Below are positions 36,889 through 45,782 of a stretch of 64,000 nt of DNA, piece by piece; positions within the stretch are counted from its first letter, which is position 1, and every line of letters begins with the position of its first letter. The stretch is taken from the NCBI RefSeq assembly GCF_001401805.1, contig NZ_LKDW01000015.1:34172-98171 (forward strand), given 5' to 3'. The stretch comes from Pseudoalteromonas sp. P1-25 (GTDB taxonomy: Bacteria; Pseudomonadota; Gammaproteobacteria; Enterobacterales; Alteromonadaceae). The position numbers and the translations under genes are program-made. The notes below the pieces were generated by a model. That model was not told where the DNA came from. It was given only the letters and a program-made list of their open reading frames with translations, and ran no database searches.

Positions 36889-36920
36889 AAAAAATGCCAG
36901 CAATTGTTGGCATTTTTTTT
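36889..36920. terminator. Bidirectional terminator between mlaA and the EAL-HDOD gene
   Basis: Inverted repeat AAAAATGCCA / TGGCATTTTT with an 8-base loop, flanked by A-run and T-run, so it can end the convergent transcripts of both mlaA (+) and the EAL-HDOD gene (-). Confidence 0.85.
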
Positions 36921-36958
36921 ATGTGTAATTTGAGCTTAAATAAACGAGCACGTGTTTA

Positions 36959-38182
36959 TTATTCTTTAACCATCAGCTGCATTTGCTCATTTACCCAGGT
37001 TAGGGCGTCATGGTATGCATTGGCCACTTCTTCGCCTAAATTTAACTGTTTAGCAATTTCATTGGCGGCTTCCCAGTCTGCGTGCTCATAAAACTTAACC
37101 AAGTTTAGATACTGAGCAAGCAGGCCTTCGTCATTTAAGAGCGCAGCTTTAATCTCTGCAGAAAGCGGAAGCTTTTGCATAACGCTTTCCATGGTTTCAT
37201 CTAAAATGGCATCCATAAGCGACATCATGCCGGTTAAAAAGGCCATACCGGTGTCTTTAAACTGGCCATGTGAAATAGCTAGTAGTTCGCCAAACCGTGC
37301 ACGCGTTAGCGAAAGCCTGATTAGCTCTACGGGCTTATCCGCCGATACTTGCGCTGCAAATAGCAAAGATAACAGCTTTTTAATTTCGTTAGCGCCAAGT
37401 ACGATGAGTGCTTGTTTAATTGTGTTTATTTCTGCTCTGCGTGCAAACGCAGCTGAGTTTGAATAACGCAATAACTTGTATGATAGATTTACATCACGTT
37501 CAAACACATCGGTGATCTTTTTAAGATCCATTTCAACAGATGAGGTTTCGTAAAGTAGCTCTGCTAATGCCATTTCTGATGGTGGCAGTGCTTTACTTTG
37601 TACCATTTCAGGCTTTGAAAAAAAGAACCCCTGAAAATACTCAAACCCAAGCTCAAGGGCTAAGTTATAAGCCTCATAGGTTTCTACTTTTTCAGCTAAA
37701 AGCTTGATGTGTGGATAGGCTTTAATATCGTTAATTATGGTTTTTATTGCACTTTCGTCAGTGGTTAAAAAGTCTATTTTTATAATATTGATAAACGGGT
37801 AAAAATGGCGCCATACAGGCTGATGAACATAGTCATCTAGTGCCAGTGTATAGCCTTTTTCGTTTAGGTCTTTGACTATAGCGAGTAAACGTTTACCTGG
37901 TTGCACTGTTTCAAGGATTTCTACAACAACCGCCTCTTTCCCTAACATCGTAGGGTAACCTTTTAATAATGTTTCCAGAGTAAAGTTAATATAGGCGGGC
38001 TTATTGCCAGTCAAATCTTCTAAACCAAAATTAAATTGACTCCCTTCGATTAGCTTCGTTGTTGCTTCGTCACCGTCTATGTCTGGAAATACATTATCCA
38101 CGCCATCACGAAATAATAACTCGTAACCAACAAGCTCCTTTTCGCGGTCTAAAATAGGTTGGCGTGCAGCATAAAAATACAT
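36959..38182 (-). CDS. EAL-HDOD signalling protein (CdgJ/YuxH type)
   Basis: A 407-residue protein with an N-terminal EAL-like domain (about 1-200) and a C-terminal HDOD domain (about 205-400). Family members affect motility and biofilms. The signature is ELL (YELLFR, Glu21) instead of EAL, but Asn (INFT), Glu (EILE), Asp-Asp (LALDDY), Lys (IIKIDFL), Glu (AEKVE) and Gln (QGFFFSKP) positions look retained. Whether it cleaves c-di-GMP is undecided. The gene is monocistronic and divergent from putP. Confidence 0.88.
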   Translation of the reverse strand: MYFYAARQPILDREKELVGYELLFRDGVDNVFPDIDGDEATTKLIEGSQFNFGLEDLTGNKPAYINFTLETLLKGYPTMLGKEAVVVEILETVQPGKRLLAIVKDLNEKGYTLALDDYVHQPVWRHFYPFINIIKIDFLTTDESAIKTIINDIKAYPHIKLLAEKVETYEAYNLALELGFEYFQGFFFSKPEMVQSKALPPSEMALAELLYETSSVEMDLKKITDVFERDVNLSYKLLRYSNSAAFARRAEINTIKQALIVLGANEIKKLLSLLFAAQVSADKPVELIRLSLTRARFGELLAISHGQFKDTGMAFLTGMMSLMDAILDETMESVMQKLPLSAEIKAALLNDEGLLAQYLNLVKFYEHADWEAANEIAKQLNLGEEVANAYHDALTWVNEQMQLMVKE

Positions 38183-38504
38183 AAATAGTTCCGTACAAAT
38201 TAATAATAAATAGCAATGGCTATAATATATGGGAAAACACTCTAAATAGCATTAGGTAATTATTATTGATTTAATGAATTGTTATTAAAAATTAGCTATA
38301 TATGTAAATAAATTTACCATATATTGGGTGTTTGAGGGTTAAATAGTCAATAAGGCTGTTTTTTGTTCACTTCAGTGTAACAAGTTGGAGTTATCACCTT
38401 TAAGCATGATATAGTCAAGACGGATGGTTTTTACCCCAATAGTGTCTTTATTATAATATTTTAAGAGTCATTATTAGGATTAAAAGCCTGTTTTATACAA
38501 CTTT
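38183..38504. other. Divergent intergenic region between the EAL-HDOD gene and putP
   Basis: About 320 very AT-rich bases with no open frame of note. It must hold two divergent promoters. A -35/-10-like pair for putP is TTGGAG at 38385 and GATATA at 38408 (17-base spacer). An imperfect palindrome TTGTTCACTTCAGTGTAACAA starts at 38363 just before it and could be an operator. Both are weak assignments. Confidence 0.35.
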
Positions 38505-38516
38505 GTGGAGGCGAAT

Positions 38517-39995
38517 TTGGAAACAGGAATGATTATTTCACTGGCATTGTATTTTGTAGTCATGCTTGGCATTGGACTTTATGCATACAAACAGTCTACA
38601 AGTGATGTATCGGGTTATATGCTGGGTGGGCGTAGCTTATCTCCAAGTGTTGCAGCATTATCTGCTGGCGCATCGGATATGAGCGGTTGGATTCTAATGG
38701 GGTTACCCGGCGCAATGTTCGTTACTGGCTTTAGTAGCACATGGATAGCAATTGGTTTGGTTATTGGTGCGTGGTTAAACTACTTTTTAGTTGCGCCTCG
38801 TTTGCGTGTTTACACTGAAAAAGCAAGCGATTCAATCACCATTCCCGACTACTTCTCTAATCGTTTTAATGATAAATCAAACCTTTTACGTGTAGTTTCT
38901 GCGGTAGTAATTATTGTTTTCTTTACGCTTTATACATCATCGGGCGTTGTAGCAGGCGGTAAATTGTTTGAAAGCTCATTTGGCTTAAGTTACGAAATGG
39001 GTTTATACATCACCACTGGTGTTGTTGTTTTATATACCTTATTTGGTGGCTTTTTAGCTGTTAGCTTAACGGACTTTGTGCAAGGCTGTATTATGTTTAT
39101 CGCCTTGATACTTGTACCAACTGTTGCTTACTCTTTATTAGAGCAACCGCTAGAGTCGACGCTTCATAGTGTTAATCCAGGTATGCTTAATTGGATAGGC
39201 GCAGGCTCTGCACTAGGTATTATTTCGGCAATGGCATGGGGCTTAGGCTACTTTGGTCAACCTCATATTATTGTGCGTTTTATGTCTGTGCGCAGCGTAA
39301 AAGACATGCCAACGGCTCGCCGTATCGGTATGACATGGATGATAGTTGCAGCGATTGGTGCTGTGGGTACTGGTTTATTTGGTGCCGCGTATACATACGA
39401 AAACAACATTGTTGTTGACGACCCTGAAACCATTTTCTTAATTCTTTCTGAATTATTATTCCACCCATTAATTGCTGGTTTTTTATTGGCGGCTATTTTA
39501 GCTGCAATCATGAGTACTATTTCTTCTCAGTTACTTGTTAGCTCAAGCTCATTAACAGAAGATTTTTATAAAACGTTTTTACGCAAAGAAGCAAGCGACA
39601 CTGAGCTTGTTACTGTAGGGCGCGTTAGTGTTGCTGCGGTTGCACTGTGTGCGATTTACTTAGCGTATGATAGAGACAGCTCAATATTAAGCTTAGTAAG
39701 TAATGCATGGGCAGGTTTTGGTGCGGCATTTGGCCCACTGGTTCTATTTAGCTTGTACTGGAAACGCATGAACTTTGAAGGCGCTCTAGCAGGTATGATT
39801 GTAGGTGCTGGTACGGTTCTGTTTTGGATTTACTCACCATTTATGATTGATGGGCAAAGCTTAAGCAGTTACATGTACGAAATTGTACCTGGCTTTATTT
39901 TGGCAAGTATTGCAATTGTAGTGGTAAGTTTAGCGACGAAAGAACCAGCGCAAAACATTACTTCGCTATTTGATGAAGTTGAAAAGGAACTTTAA
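38517..39995 (+). CDS. putP: Sodium/proline symporter PutP
   Basis: PutP imports proline with Na+ across the inner membrane. The product (492 residues from TTG 38517) has about 13 membrane helices. The signature GGRSLSPSVAALSAGASDMSGWILMGLPGAMF fits PutP, including the Asp and Ser of the substrate/Na+ site. I prefer TTG 38517 because GGAGG at 38507-38511 sits five bases upstream; GTG 38505 would include that site, and ATG 38529 is also possible. No putA is adjacent. Confidence 0.93.
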   Translation: METGMIISLALYFVVMLGIGLYAYKQSTSDVSGYMLGGRSLSPSVAALSAGASDMSGWILMGLPGAMFVTGFSSTWIAIGLVIGAWLNYFLVAPRLRVYTEKASDSITIPDYFSNRFNDKSNLLRVVSAVVIIVFFTLYTSSGVVAGGKLFESSFGLSYEMGLYITTGVVVLYTLFGGFLAVSLTDFVQGCIMFIALILVPTVAYSLLEQPLESTLHSVNPGMLNWIGAGSALGIISAMAWGLGYFGQPHIIVRFMSVRSVKDMPTARRIGMTWMIVAAIGAVGTGLFGAAYTYENNIVVDDPETIFLILSELLFHPLIAGFLLAAILAAIMSTISSQLLVSSSSLTEDFYKTFLRKEASDTELVTVGRVSVAAVALCAIYLAYDRDSSILSLVSNAWAGFGAAFGPLVLFSLYWKRMNFEGALAGMIVGAGTVLFWIYSPFMIDGQSLSSYMYEIVPGFILASIAIVVVSLATKEPAQNITSLFDEVEKEL

Positions 39996-40017
39996 TTAAA
40001 TAGCGTACTATAAGTAT

Positions 40018-40053
40018 AAAAAAAGCCACCAAATTTAATTAGGTGGCTTTTTT
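40018..40053. terminator. Bidirectional terminator between putP and fahA
   Basis: Inverted repeat AAAAAGCCACC / GGTGGCTTTTT with an 11-base AT-rich loop, A-run on the left and T-run on the right. It serves the convergent genes putP (+) and fahA (-). Confidence 0.88.
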
Positions 40054-40089
40054 ATTGCTCGTGTTTTATTGAGACACCATAATCAATAG

Positions 40090-41403
40090 TTATTTAGCGG
40101 GTAATACAGTACTTTCTACGCTGCCAAAGCCAATACGTGCAAAGCCTTCTCTTTCACACCAGCCGCGCATAATTACGTTATCGCCATCTTCTAAAAAGCT
40201 GCGTTGCTCACCATTACTCAGGGTTATTTTTTCTTTTCCACCACGAGAAAGCTCTAATAAAGAACCCGCTTCTTCATGTGTAGGGCCTGACTGCGTACCT
40301 GAGCCGAGCATGTCACCGGGCATAAAGTTACAGCCATTTACTGTGTGATGAGCCACCATTTGCGCCACTGTCCAGTATGAATGTTTAAAGCTTGAGGCAG
40401 AGACCTGCGTGGGTTGGTGGTTTTCATCACGCATTTTTTGAGTCTGAATTTTAACATCCATTTGAATATCAAACGCACCTTGCTCGCGGTTAGCTGCAGA
40501 TTCTAGGTACGGCATTGGTTGCGGGTCGTTTTCATCACGTGTCCACGCCGTTCTAAAAGGCGCCAGTGCTTCAGTGGTAACAATCCAAGGCGATACGGTT
40601 GAGGCAAAGTTTTTAGCTAAAAACGGACCTAATGGTTGGTATTCCCATGCTTGTAAATCTCGTGCCGACCAATCGTTAAATACACAAAAACCAAATACAT
40701 GGTTTTCAGCGTTTTCAATGGCGATAGCATCACCCAGTGCATTACCTTTGCCTAAGTAAATGCCAAGCTCTAACTCATAATCTAGGCGTTTACATGGGCC
40801 AAATGCGGGGGTATCTGCATCGGGTGCTTTAGTTTGCCCTTTAGGGCGGTGAAACGTTTGCCCCGATACATCAATAGATGATGAGCGACCATGATAGCCA
40901 ATCGGCACCCATTTATAGTTTGGTAAAAGCGGGTTATCAGGGCGGAATAAGCTGCCAACGGCCGTTGCATGGTAAATTGAGGTATAAAAGTCAGTGTAAT
41001 CACCAATACGACATGGCAGTGAAAACTCTATATCAGCTTGCGCAATAAGGGTACTTTGCATGTCTTTTTGTTGCTGTGCGCCTTCGCGTAATGCCTTTGA
41101 AAGCGCTAAACGAAGTGCTGACCAATACTGACTACCTAAACCCATAAATGTATTTAGTGTTGATTCGCTTGCTGCATCAAGGGCTGTTTTAGCATCACCT
41201 GTAAAAATGTTTAAGCGGCTCAATTTTGCTAAATCAATAACCTGATCGCCAATAGCAACCCCGCCTCTGAATTCCTCATTTGTGTTTTTAGTACGAAATT
41301 CTGCAAAAGGTAAATTTTGAATCGGGAAGTCACAGCCTTTAATATTGGCCGACTCTACCCAGCTGGTTATATTAATGTCGTGGGTTTCGTTAATTTGGCT
41401 CAT
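40090..41403 (-). CDS. fahA: Fumarylacetoacetase (tyrosine catabolism)
   Basis: Fumarylacetoacetase splits fumarylacetoacetate into fumarate and acetoacetate, the last step of tyrosine breakdown. The 437-residue product matches the family length and carries DFYTSIYHATAVGSLFRP, YHGRSSSIDVSG, LDYELELGIYLGKGN, and FNDWSARDLQAWEYQPLGPFLAKNF, which hold the metal and substrate ligands (Asp/Glu and His residues). It lies downstream of hpd, but a terminator between them implies its own promoter. Confidence 0.96.
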   Translation of the reverse strand: MSQINETHDINITSWVESANIKGCDFPIQNLPFAEFRTKNTNEEFRGGVAIGDQVIDLAKLSRLNIFTGDAKTALDAASESTLNTFMGLGSQYWSALRLALSKALREGAQQQKDMQSTLIAQADIEFSLPCRIGDYTDFYTSIYHATAVGSLFRPDNPLLPNYKWVPIGYHGRSSSIDVSGQTFHRPKGQTKAPDADTPAFGPCKRLDYELELGIYLGKGNALGDAIAIENAENHVFGFCVFNDWSARDLQAWEYQPLGPFLAKNFASTVSPWIVTTEALAPFRTAWTRDENDPQPMPYLESAANREQGAFDIQMDVKIQTQKMRDENHQPTQVSASSFKHSYWTVAQMVAHHTVNGCNFMPGDMLGSGTQSGPTHEEAGSLLELSRGGKEKITLSNGEQRSFLEDGDNVIMRGWCEREGFARIGFGSVESTVLPAK

Positions 41404-41491
41404 TACTTATCCTTTAGGTTTGATGTGAGGTGCATGTATTTATTTAAGCATACTTGTAACTTGCACCCTACTTTTTAAATATTAAAACGAC

Positions 41492-41518
41492 AAAAAGCAG
41501 CGAAGATCGCTGCTTTTA
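41492..41518 (-). terminator. Terminator after hpd
   Basis: Inverted repeat AAAAGCAGCG / CGCTGCTTTT with a 5-base loop. Read on the - strand it ends in five T residues. It lies 17 bases after the hpd stop and separates hpd from fahA. Confidence 0.8.
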
Positions 41519-41534
41519 ATTTACTCAAAAAAAG

Positions 41535-42581
41535 TTATAAAACGCCGCGACGCTCTTGGTCTCGCTCAATTGACTCAAACAATGCTTGGAAATTACCTTC
41601 ACCAAAACCACCGTCATCTACACGCTGGATCATTTCTATGAAAATAGGTCCAAATAAGTTTTTAGAGAAAATTTGTAATAGGTAGCAATTTTCACTTTGG
41701 CTATCGACTAATATTTGATGCTCGCGAATTTTTTCTTTGTCTTCTGCAACCCAAGGCACACGGTCAAAAATAGTGTCGTAGTACTCAGGAATAATGTCTA
41801 AAGTAGCAATGGTCGACTTATCAAGCTTATCAAGCGAGCTTACTAAATCGTCAGTTAAAAACGCGAGATGTTGTACACCAGGACCATTATATTCGCCTAA
41901 GTACTCATCAATTTGGTTGTTGTTATTGCCTTTACCTTCATTAATAGGAATTGAGAAGGTGCCACAGGGTGATTTAAGTGCATACGATAGCAACGCTGTT
42001 TTTTGCCCTTTAATATCGAAGTAGCGTACTTCTGTAAAACCAAACACGTCTTTGTAAAAGTTTGCCCATGTTTCCATAGTGCCTTTATAAACGTTATTAG
42101 TTAAGTGATCTATACGAATAAAGCCTTTATCTTGAACTACATTTGGAGATGATAAATCTTCAAAGTCAGACTCATAAATAGACCCTTTATCACCAAATTG
42201 CTCAATAAAGTAAATTAGGCTGTCGCCAATACCGTAAATTGCGGGATAAGGTAAGTCTTTATGGGTAGAATCGGTTGCGGGTTTTGCACCCCTTGCCACA
42301 GCTGTTTCAAATGCATGCTGTGCATCGTTTACGCGCCAACCCATAGAGCAAATTGCTGGTCCATGACTTTTTGCAAATTCAGCAGAAAAGCCATCACGTT
42401 CGTTATTTAGTAAAAAGTGAATGTCGTTTTGGTTGTAGTAGACAATATCTTTGCCTTTAAATTTTTTTAATTTTGAAAAACCAAAATCAGTAAACACTTT
42501 ATCCATGTAGTCTGCATCAGGTGTTGCGTATTCAGTAAACTCAATACCAACTAAACCTAGTGGATTATTTGCTTCACTCAT
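41535..42581 (-). CDS. hpd: 4-hydroxyphenylpyruvate dioxygenase
   Basis: An Fe(II) dioxygenase that turns 4-hydroxyphenylpyruvate into homogentisate, the second step of tyrosine breakdown and the source of brown pyomelanin when the pathway is blocked downstream. The 348-residue product has two VOC-fold halves. The iron ligands are His (RIDHLTNNV, about residue 159), His (GVQHLAFLTDD, about 238) and Glu (FIEMIQRVDDGGFGEGNF, about 316). The homogentisate dioxygenase and isomerase genes are not beside it. Confidence 0.96.
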   Translation of the reverse strand: MSEANNPLGLVGIEFTEYATPDADYMDKVFTDFGFSKLKKFKGKDIVYYNQNDIHFLLNNERDGFSAEFAKSHGPAICSMGWRVNDAQHAFETAVARGAKPATDSTHKDLPYPAIYGIGDSLIYFIEQFGDKGSIYESDFEDLSSPNVVQDKGFIRIDHLTNNVYKGTMETWANFYKDVFGFTEVRYFDIKGQKTALLSYALKSPCGTFSIPINEGKGNNNNQIDEYLGEYNGPGVQHLAFLTDDLVSSLDKLDKSTIATLDIIPEYYDTIFDRVPWVAEDKEKIREHQILVDSQSENCYLLQIFSKNLFGPIFIEMIQRVDDGGFGEGNFQALFESIERDQERRGVL

Positions 42582-42889
42582 TTTTATTACTCCTGCAATA
42601 AATATTGCTACTGCGATTATGTGTTGTTGTCGTGTTGAGCTAGATAATCAACTAGATTTTGGATTTGGGGAAGAGGGGGGGCAGATTTAGCATTTGAGTA
42701 AACTGTAAATTTAATAAGACGTTTAATGGGTCAGTAGGTTTATACCTTACGCTTTAGCGTAAACAAGTATAAATTAGCTTGATAATTTTAGTTTATTAAA
42801 GTTTAAGATGCTGATTTAAATAAATAAAAAAGAGGTTTTATAAAAATAAAACCTCTTTTAAAAATGTGGTTACGTATTGTTTTTTGTAC
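42582..42889. other. Intergenic region upstream of hpd with a palindrome
   Basis: About 300 bases without a gene. It holds the leader and promoter of hpd and the terminator of the phosphoesterase gene. A perfect 6-base inverted repeat TTACGC-TTTA-GCGTAA at 42747-42762 could be a regulator site, but I cannot name the regulator. I find no TGTNNA-N6-TNNACA TyrR box here. Confidence 0.4.
42825..42860 (-). terminator. Terminator after the phosphoesterase lipoprotein gene
   Basis: Inverted repeat AAAAGAGGTTTTAT / ATAAAACCTCTTTT with a short A-rich loop; read on the - strand it runs into TTTTTTATTT. It lies 30 bases after the stop of the 42890-45637 gene. Confidence 0.85.
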
Positions 42890-45637
42890 TTAATTGTTTA
42901 CACTTTGTGTGCGATTGTTAAAAAACGTGTTGCGCTGCTCGAGCCAAAGGTTAGGTTTTACCGTGGGTGCTGCTTGGTAATGGCGCTCAATAGCTTGGTT
43001 TAATACCCGTGTTGTAGGGGTAAACGTAAGCTTTGATTGAGCGCTGCCCATGCTTTTAATTTCGTCTCGACTCAGGGCGCGCCCAGCATATAAAAGGGCG
43101 TTTAAATAACCAGGTACTGTTTCAAAGTTGTTATCTGTAAAGAGTAAAACAGCTGATGTTAATGCCCAGGTGTTATTTATTTCACCGTCTTCTTTAACAC
43201 CAGCAAGCTCGCCGTCAATGTACACTTCAAATACCCCATTGCTGGGGGCGGTATAAAATACAAATGCTACACGGTGCCAGTTTTCAGGCTCTGTTTGCCC
43301 AAAATAACCACTATCACTGGTTGATTTACCGTAACCGCCCGTTGGGTCGATAAACATATCGGCATCATCAGTGAGGTAATCTTGTGTGTTTGCTTGCATA
43401 ATAGCGCGATAAATATCTTTACCTTCTTCAGGCCAGTATAAGTCCATTACTAAGGTGTAGTCAGAGACCATGCCTTCGCTTGCATAATCACCATTGGCAG
43501 GTGTATTGAGGGTTATTAATAGCCCCTCAGTAGGCGCGTGGCGTGAAAACGCCATTACCCCGGAGCTGCCATCAGCAAAATCAGAAATACCAAGCGCTTG
43601 CGTGGTACTATATTGAGTTTCCTCAGGGCCCCAGTTTGTTTGCTCAGGGTCAAAGTAGCTTAATACCGAAGGACCATAATCTGGTGTTAAAGGGTTGTTA
43701 GCATCGTCAAAATTCCACACTGTGATGTTGTTTTGTTCATCACATGAAAAGAGTCGATTATCGGTATCTAGGTATAGGCATTGGCTGGTTCTAAAGCGCG
43801 CATATTGATCAAGTAACCACCATGCTTCGTCAATGGCTTCTACGTTTAAAAAGTTGACGCCATTAAAAAATAATTCAGGATTAAGCGCTGCGCCTTTAAA
43901 TAAAGCAACTTGATAGGTGCTCGACGCTTGTATATCGTCTGGTTTGAGTAAAAACCAATCGGGTTGACTGGCAAACATGGTGTTTAAATCGCTCCCAGTA
44001 ACCGTTACGCTATATAACGAATTAAAGCCGGGTGTGTTAGAGGGCTGGCGCTCAACATAGTAGGCTTTATGAAAGTCTTCTTGTGTTACAGCCCCTGGTG
44101 TCCACCTTGTTTGTACTAACTCAGGGTTGAGCAGGGCGGCCGTTATATCACTAGCATGGGCTGCAGCTAATGCCGTTATTTCTGCAAGCTCGATACTACT
44201 TGGGTAATTTTCAGAAATAGCAATTTCTGTGTTTGCATCGGGCGCATAACGCCCCATAATTTCGTCGATGGCACGTTTTGTTGCTTCATCACGTTCGCTA
44301 ACGCTGTCAGTTTCAATGGTGCTGTAAGCTATCGTTGGCGATGTTTTATCTTGCAGATTAAATGTCAGGGTAACATCGGTAATGCCTTTGGCATAAAAAT
44401 CTGGCTGAATAACCACAGCGCCGTTCTCGAGCGTATTATAACTTTCTCCGCCATGAGTATGGCCGCCTAATACTAAGTCTATACCGCTTACATCGGTTGC
44501 CATATCAATATCTAAGCCTTCACCTAAATGGCTTAGCATTACCATATAATCAACGTCGTCTTGATACTGGCTTACTATACTTTGCGCTATTTGTTGCCAC
44601 TGCCAGCTCATTTTAAATTGTTGGATAAAATCTGGAATAGGCTCATCATCTATCGGCTCATCTAGTTCGTTCCATGGTACAGAGGTCATGCCGAATACGC
44701 CCAAGGTCACACAGCCCACTTGTACTTTAGCGAAGCCTACAGCGGCAAAATCTTGTAATTGTTCACCTTCGTAGCGCGTATTGCTGGCAAGCACAATGGC
44801 ATTGTCATCTTGTGAATAGCTTAATAATTTTTCAGGTCCCCATGCATAGTCGTGATTACCTACCACACGTAAATCAAACTGCATGGCTTTAATGGCCTCT
44901 TCTGTAGCGCTACCTTGTGATAGTTGCTCAGCAACCGTGCCTTTTTCGTAGTCATCACCCCCGTTGGTAAACAGGGTATGCGGCGTTTGTGCAAGTACTT
45001 GGTTGTAGTAGGCTTTTATGCGGCTAAAGTATTGCTCTTCATAACCGAATCGAGCATGTAAGTCGGCAACGTGAATAAACCTTACTGATTGCTCTGTTGC
45101 CGTGCTGTCACACGTTGGGCCAATAGCAGCAAAGGCCTCTTTACGCTGCATCATTATAGCGAAGGTACCCAGAGCTGTTACTTGTGCACTGACAAAGCCA
45201 TCTTCAACAAAAGAGTTATCAATAACCGCCCAGCCATCGCCAGATTGTTTAGCAATAAATAGCTGGCCACCTAATTGGTAATCATCAGGTATTTTTATGG
45301 CGATCGTAATTGGGTTGCTAAAGGAAAGCGTACTTGGGGTCAGTAGGTGTATATCTGAGATAATATTTAACAGTGCATTGGCATCATCTAATACTGTTTT
45401 TTCGTAGGTAAGCTCAGTACTTTGAGAAACAGCATTGGCGGGTACAGTCAGCAAAAAACTTCCTTCATCAAGGCTGACATCTAAACCGGTAGTTGTAGAT
45501 ACGGTTAACTCGCTTGGCTCTGGCTCGACTGGATCGTTAGGGTTAGTTGTCACTTGATCGTCTGAACCACCACAGGCAGATAATAAAAAAATACAAAAAA
45601 TTAAAAATGGGGTGCGATATAAAGTTAACAAGCGCAT
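42890..45637 (-). CDS. Lipoprotein 5'-nucleotidase-like metallophosphoesterase with LamG-like tail
   Basis: A 915-residue predicted outer-envelope lipoprotein (lipobox LLSACGGS). In order: an N-terminal beta-rich domain (about 45-165, ZU5-like in pattern); a calcineurin-type phosphoesterase domain with metal ligands HVADLHARF, NGGDDYEKGT, VVGNHDYAWG, MLSHLGEG and GGHTHGG (about 185-410); a 5'-nucleotidase C-terminal-like part; and a LamG/concanavalin-like domain at about 700-870 (WHRVAFVFYTAPSNGVFEVYIDGELAG). It likely releases phosphate from nucleotides or related esters outside the cell. Substrate unknown. Confidence 0.85.
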   Translation of the reverse strand: MRLLTLYRTPFLIFCIFLLSACGGSDDQVTTNPNDPVEPEPSELTVSTTTGLDVSLDEGSFLLTVPANAVSQSTELTYEKTVLDDANALLNIISDIHLLTPSTLSFSNPITIAIKIPDDYQLGGQLFIAKQSGDGWAVIDNSFVEDGFVSAQVTALGTFAIMMQRKEAFAAIGPTCDSTATEQSVRFIHVADLHARFGYEEQYFSRIKAYYNQVLAQTPHTLFTNGGDDYEKGTVAEQLSQGSATEEAIKAMQFDLRVVGNHDYAWGPEKLLSYSQDDNAIVLASNTRYEGEQLQDFAAVGFAKVQVGCVTLGVFGMTSVPWNELDEPIDDEPIPDFIQQFKMSWQWQQIAQSIVSQYQDDVDYMVMLSHLGEGLDIDMATDVSGIDLVLGGHTHGGESYNTLENGAVVIQPDFYAKGITDVTLTFNLQDKTSPTIAYSTIETDSVSERDEATKRAIDEIMGRYAPDANTEIAISENYPSSIELAEITALAAAHASDITAALLNPELVQTRWTPGAVTQEDFHKAYYVERQPSNTPGFNSLYSVTVTGSDLNTMFASQPDWFLLKPDDIQASSTYQVALFKGAALNPELFFNGVNFLNVEAIDEAWWLLDQYARFRTSQCLYLDTDNRLFSCDEQNNITVWNFDDANNPLTPDYGPSVLSYFDPEQTNWGPEETQYSTTQALGISDFADGSSGVMAFSRHAPTEGLLITLNTPANGDYASEGMVSDYTLVMDLYWPEEGKDIYRAIMQANTQDYLTDDADMFIDPTGGYGKSTSDSGYFGQTEPENWHRVAFVFYTAPSNGVFEVYIDGELAGVKEDGEINNTWALTSAVLLFTDNNFETVPGYLNALLYAGRALSRDEIKSMGSAQSKLTFTPTTRVLNQAIERHYQAAPTVKPNLWLEQRNTFFNNRTQSVNN

Positions 45638-45717
45638 GTACTGCGTCCCTGAGACAAGTTAAAAATTAATCAGCAGATAATAGCAGTTTACAGCGAGGTG
45701 ATATAGAAGTTTGAGAA

Positions 45718-45748
45718 AATTTCCCCCATAGCGGCTATGGGGGAAATT
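45718..45748 (-). terminator. Hairpin terminator after the POT transporter gene
   Basis: A perfect 14-base stem (AATTTCCCCCATAG / CTATGGGGGAAATT) with a 3-base loop, 34 bases after the stop of the peptide transporter gene. Only a short T-run follows on the - strand (AAATTTTC), so it is strong in structure but not a textbook terminator. Confidence 0.7.
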
Positions 45749-45782
45749 ATAAGTAGTATTACGCGTAATTAAACGTGCAATA

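Noticed and set aside
41428..41467. GGTGCA ... TGCACC inverted repeat upstream of fahA
   Set aside because: Six-base arms 27 bases apart are easily expected by chance and match no known operator.
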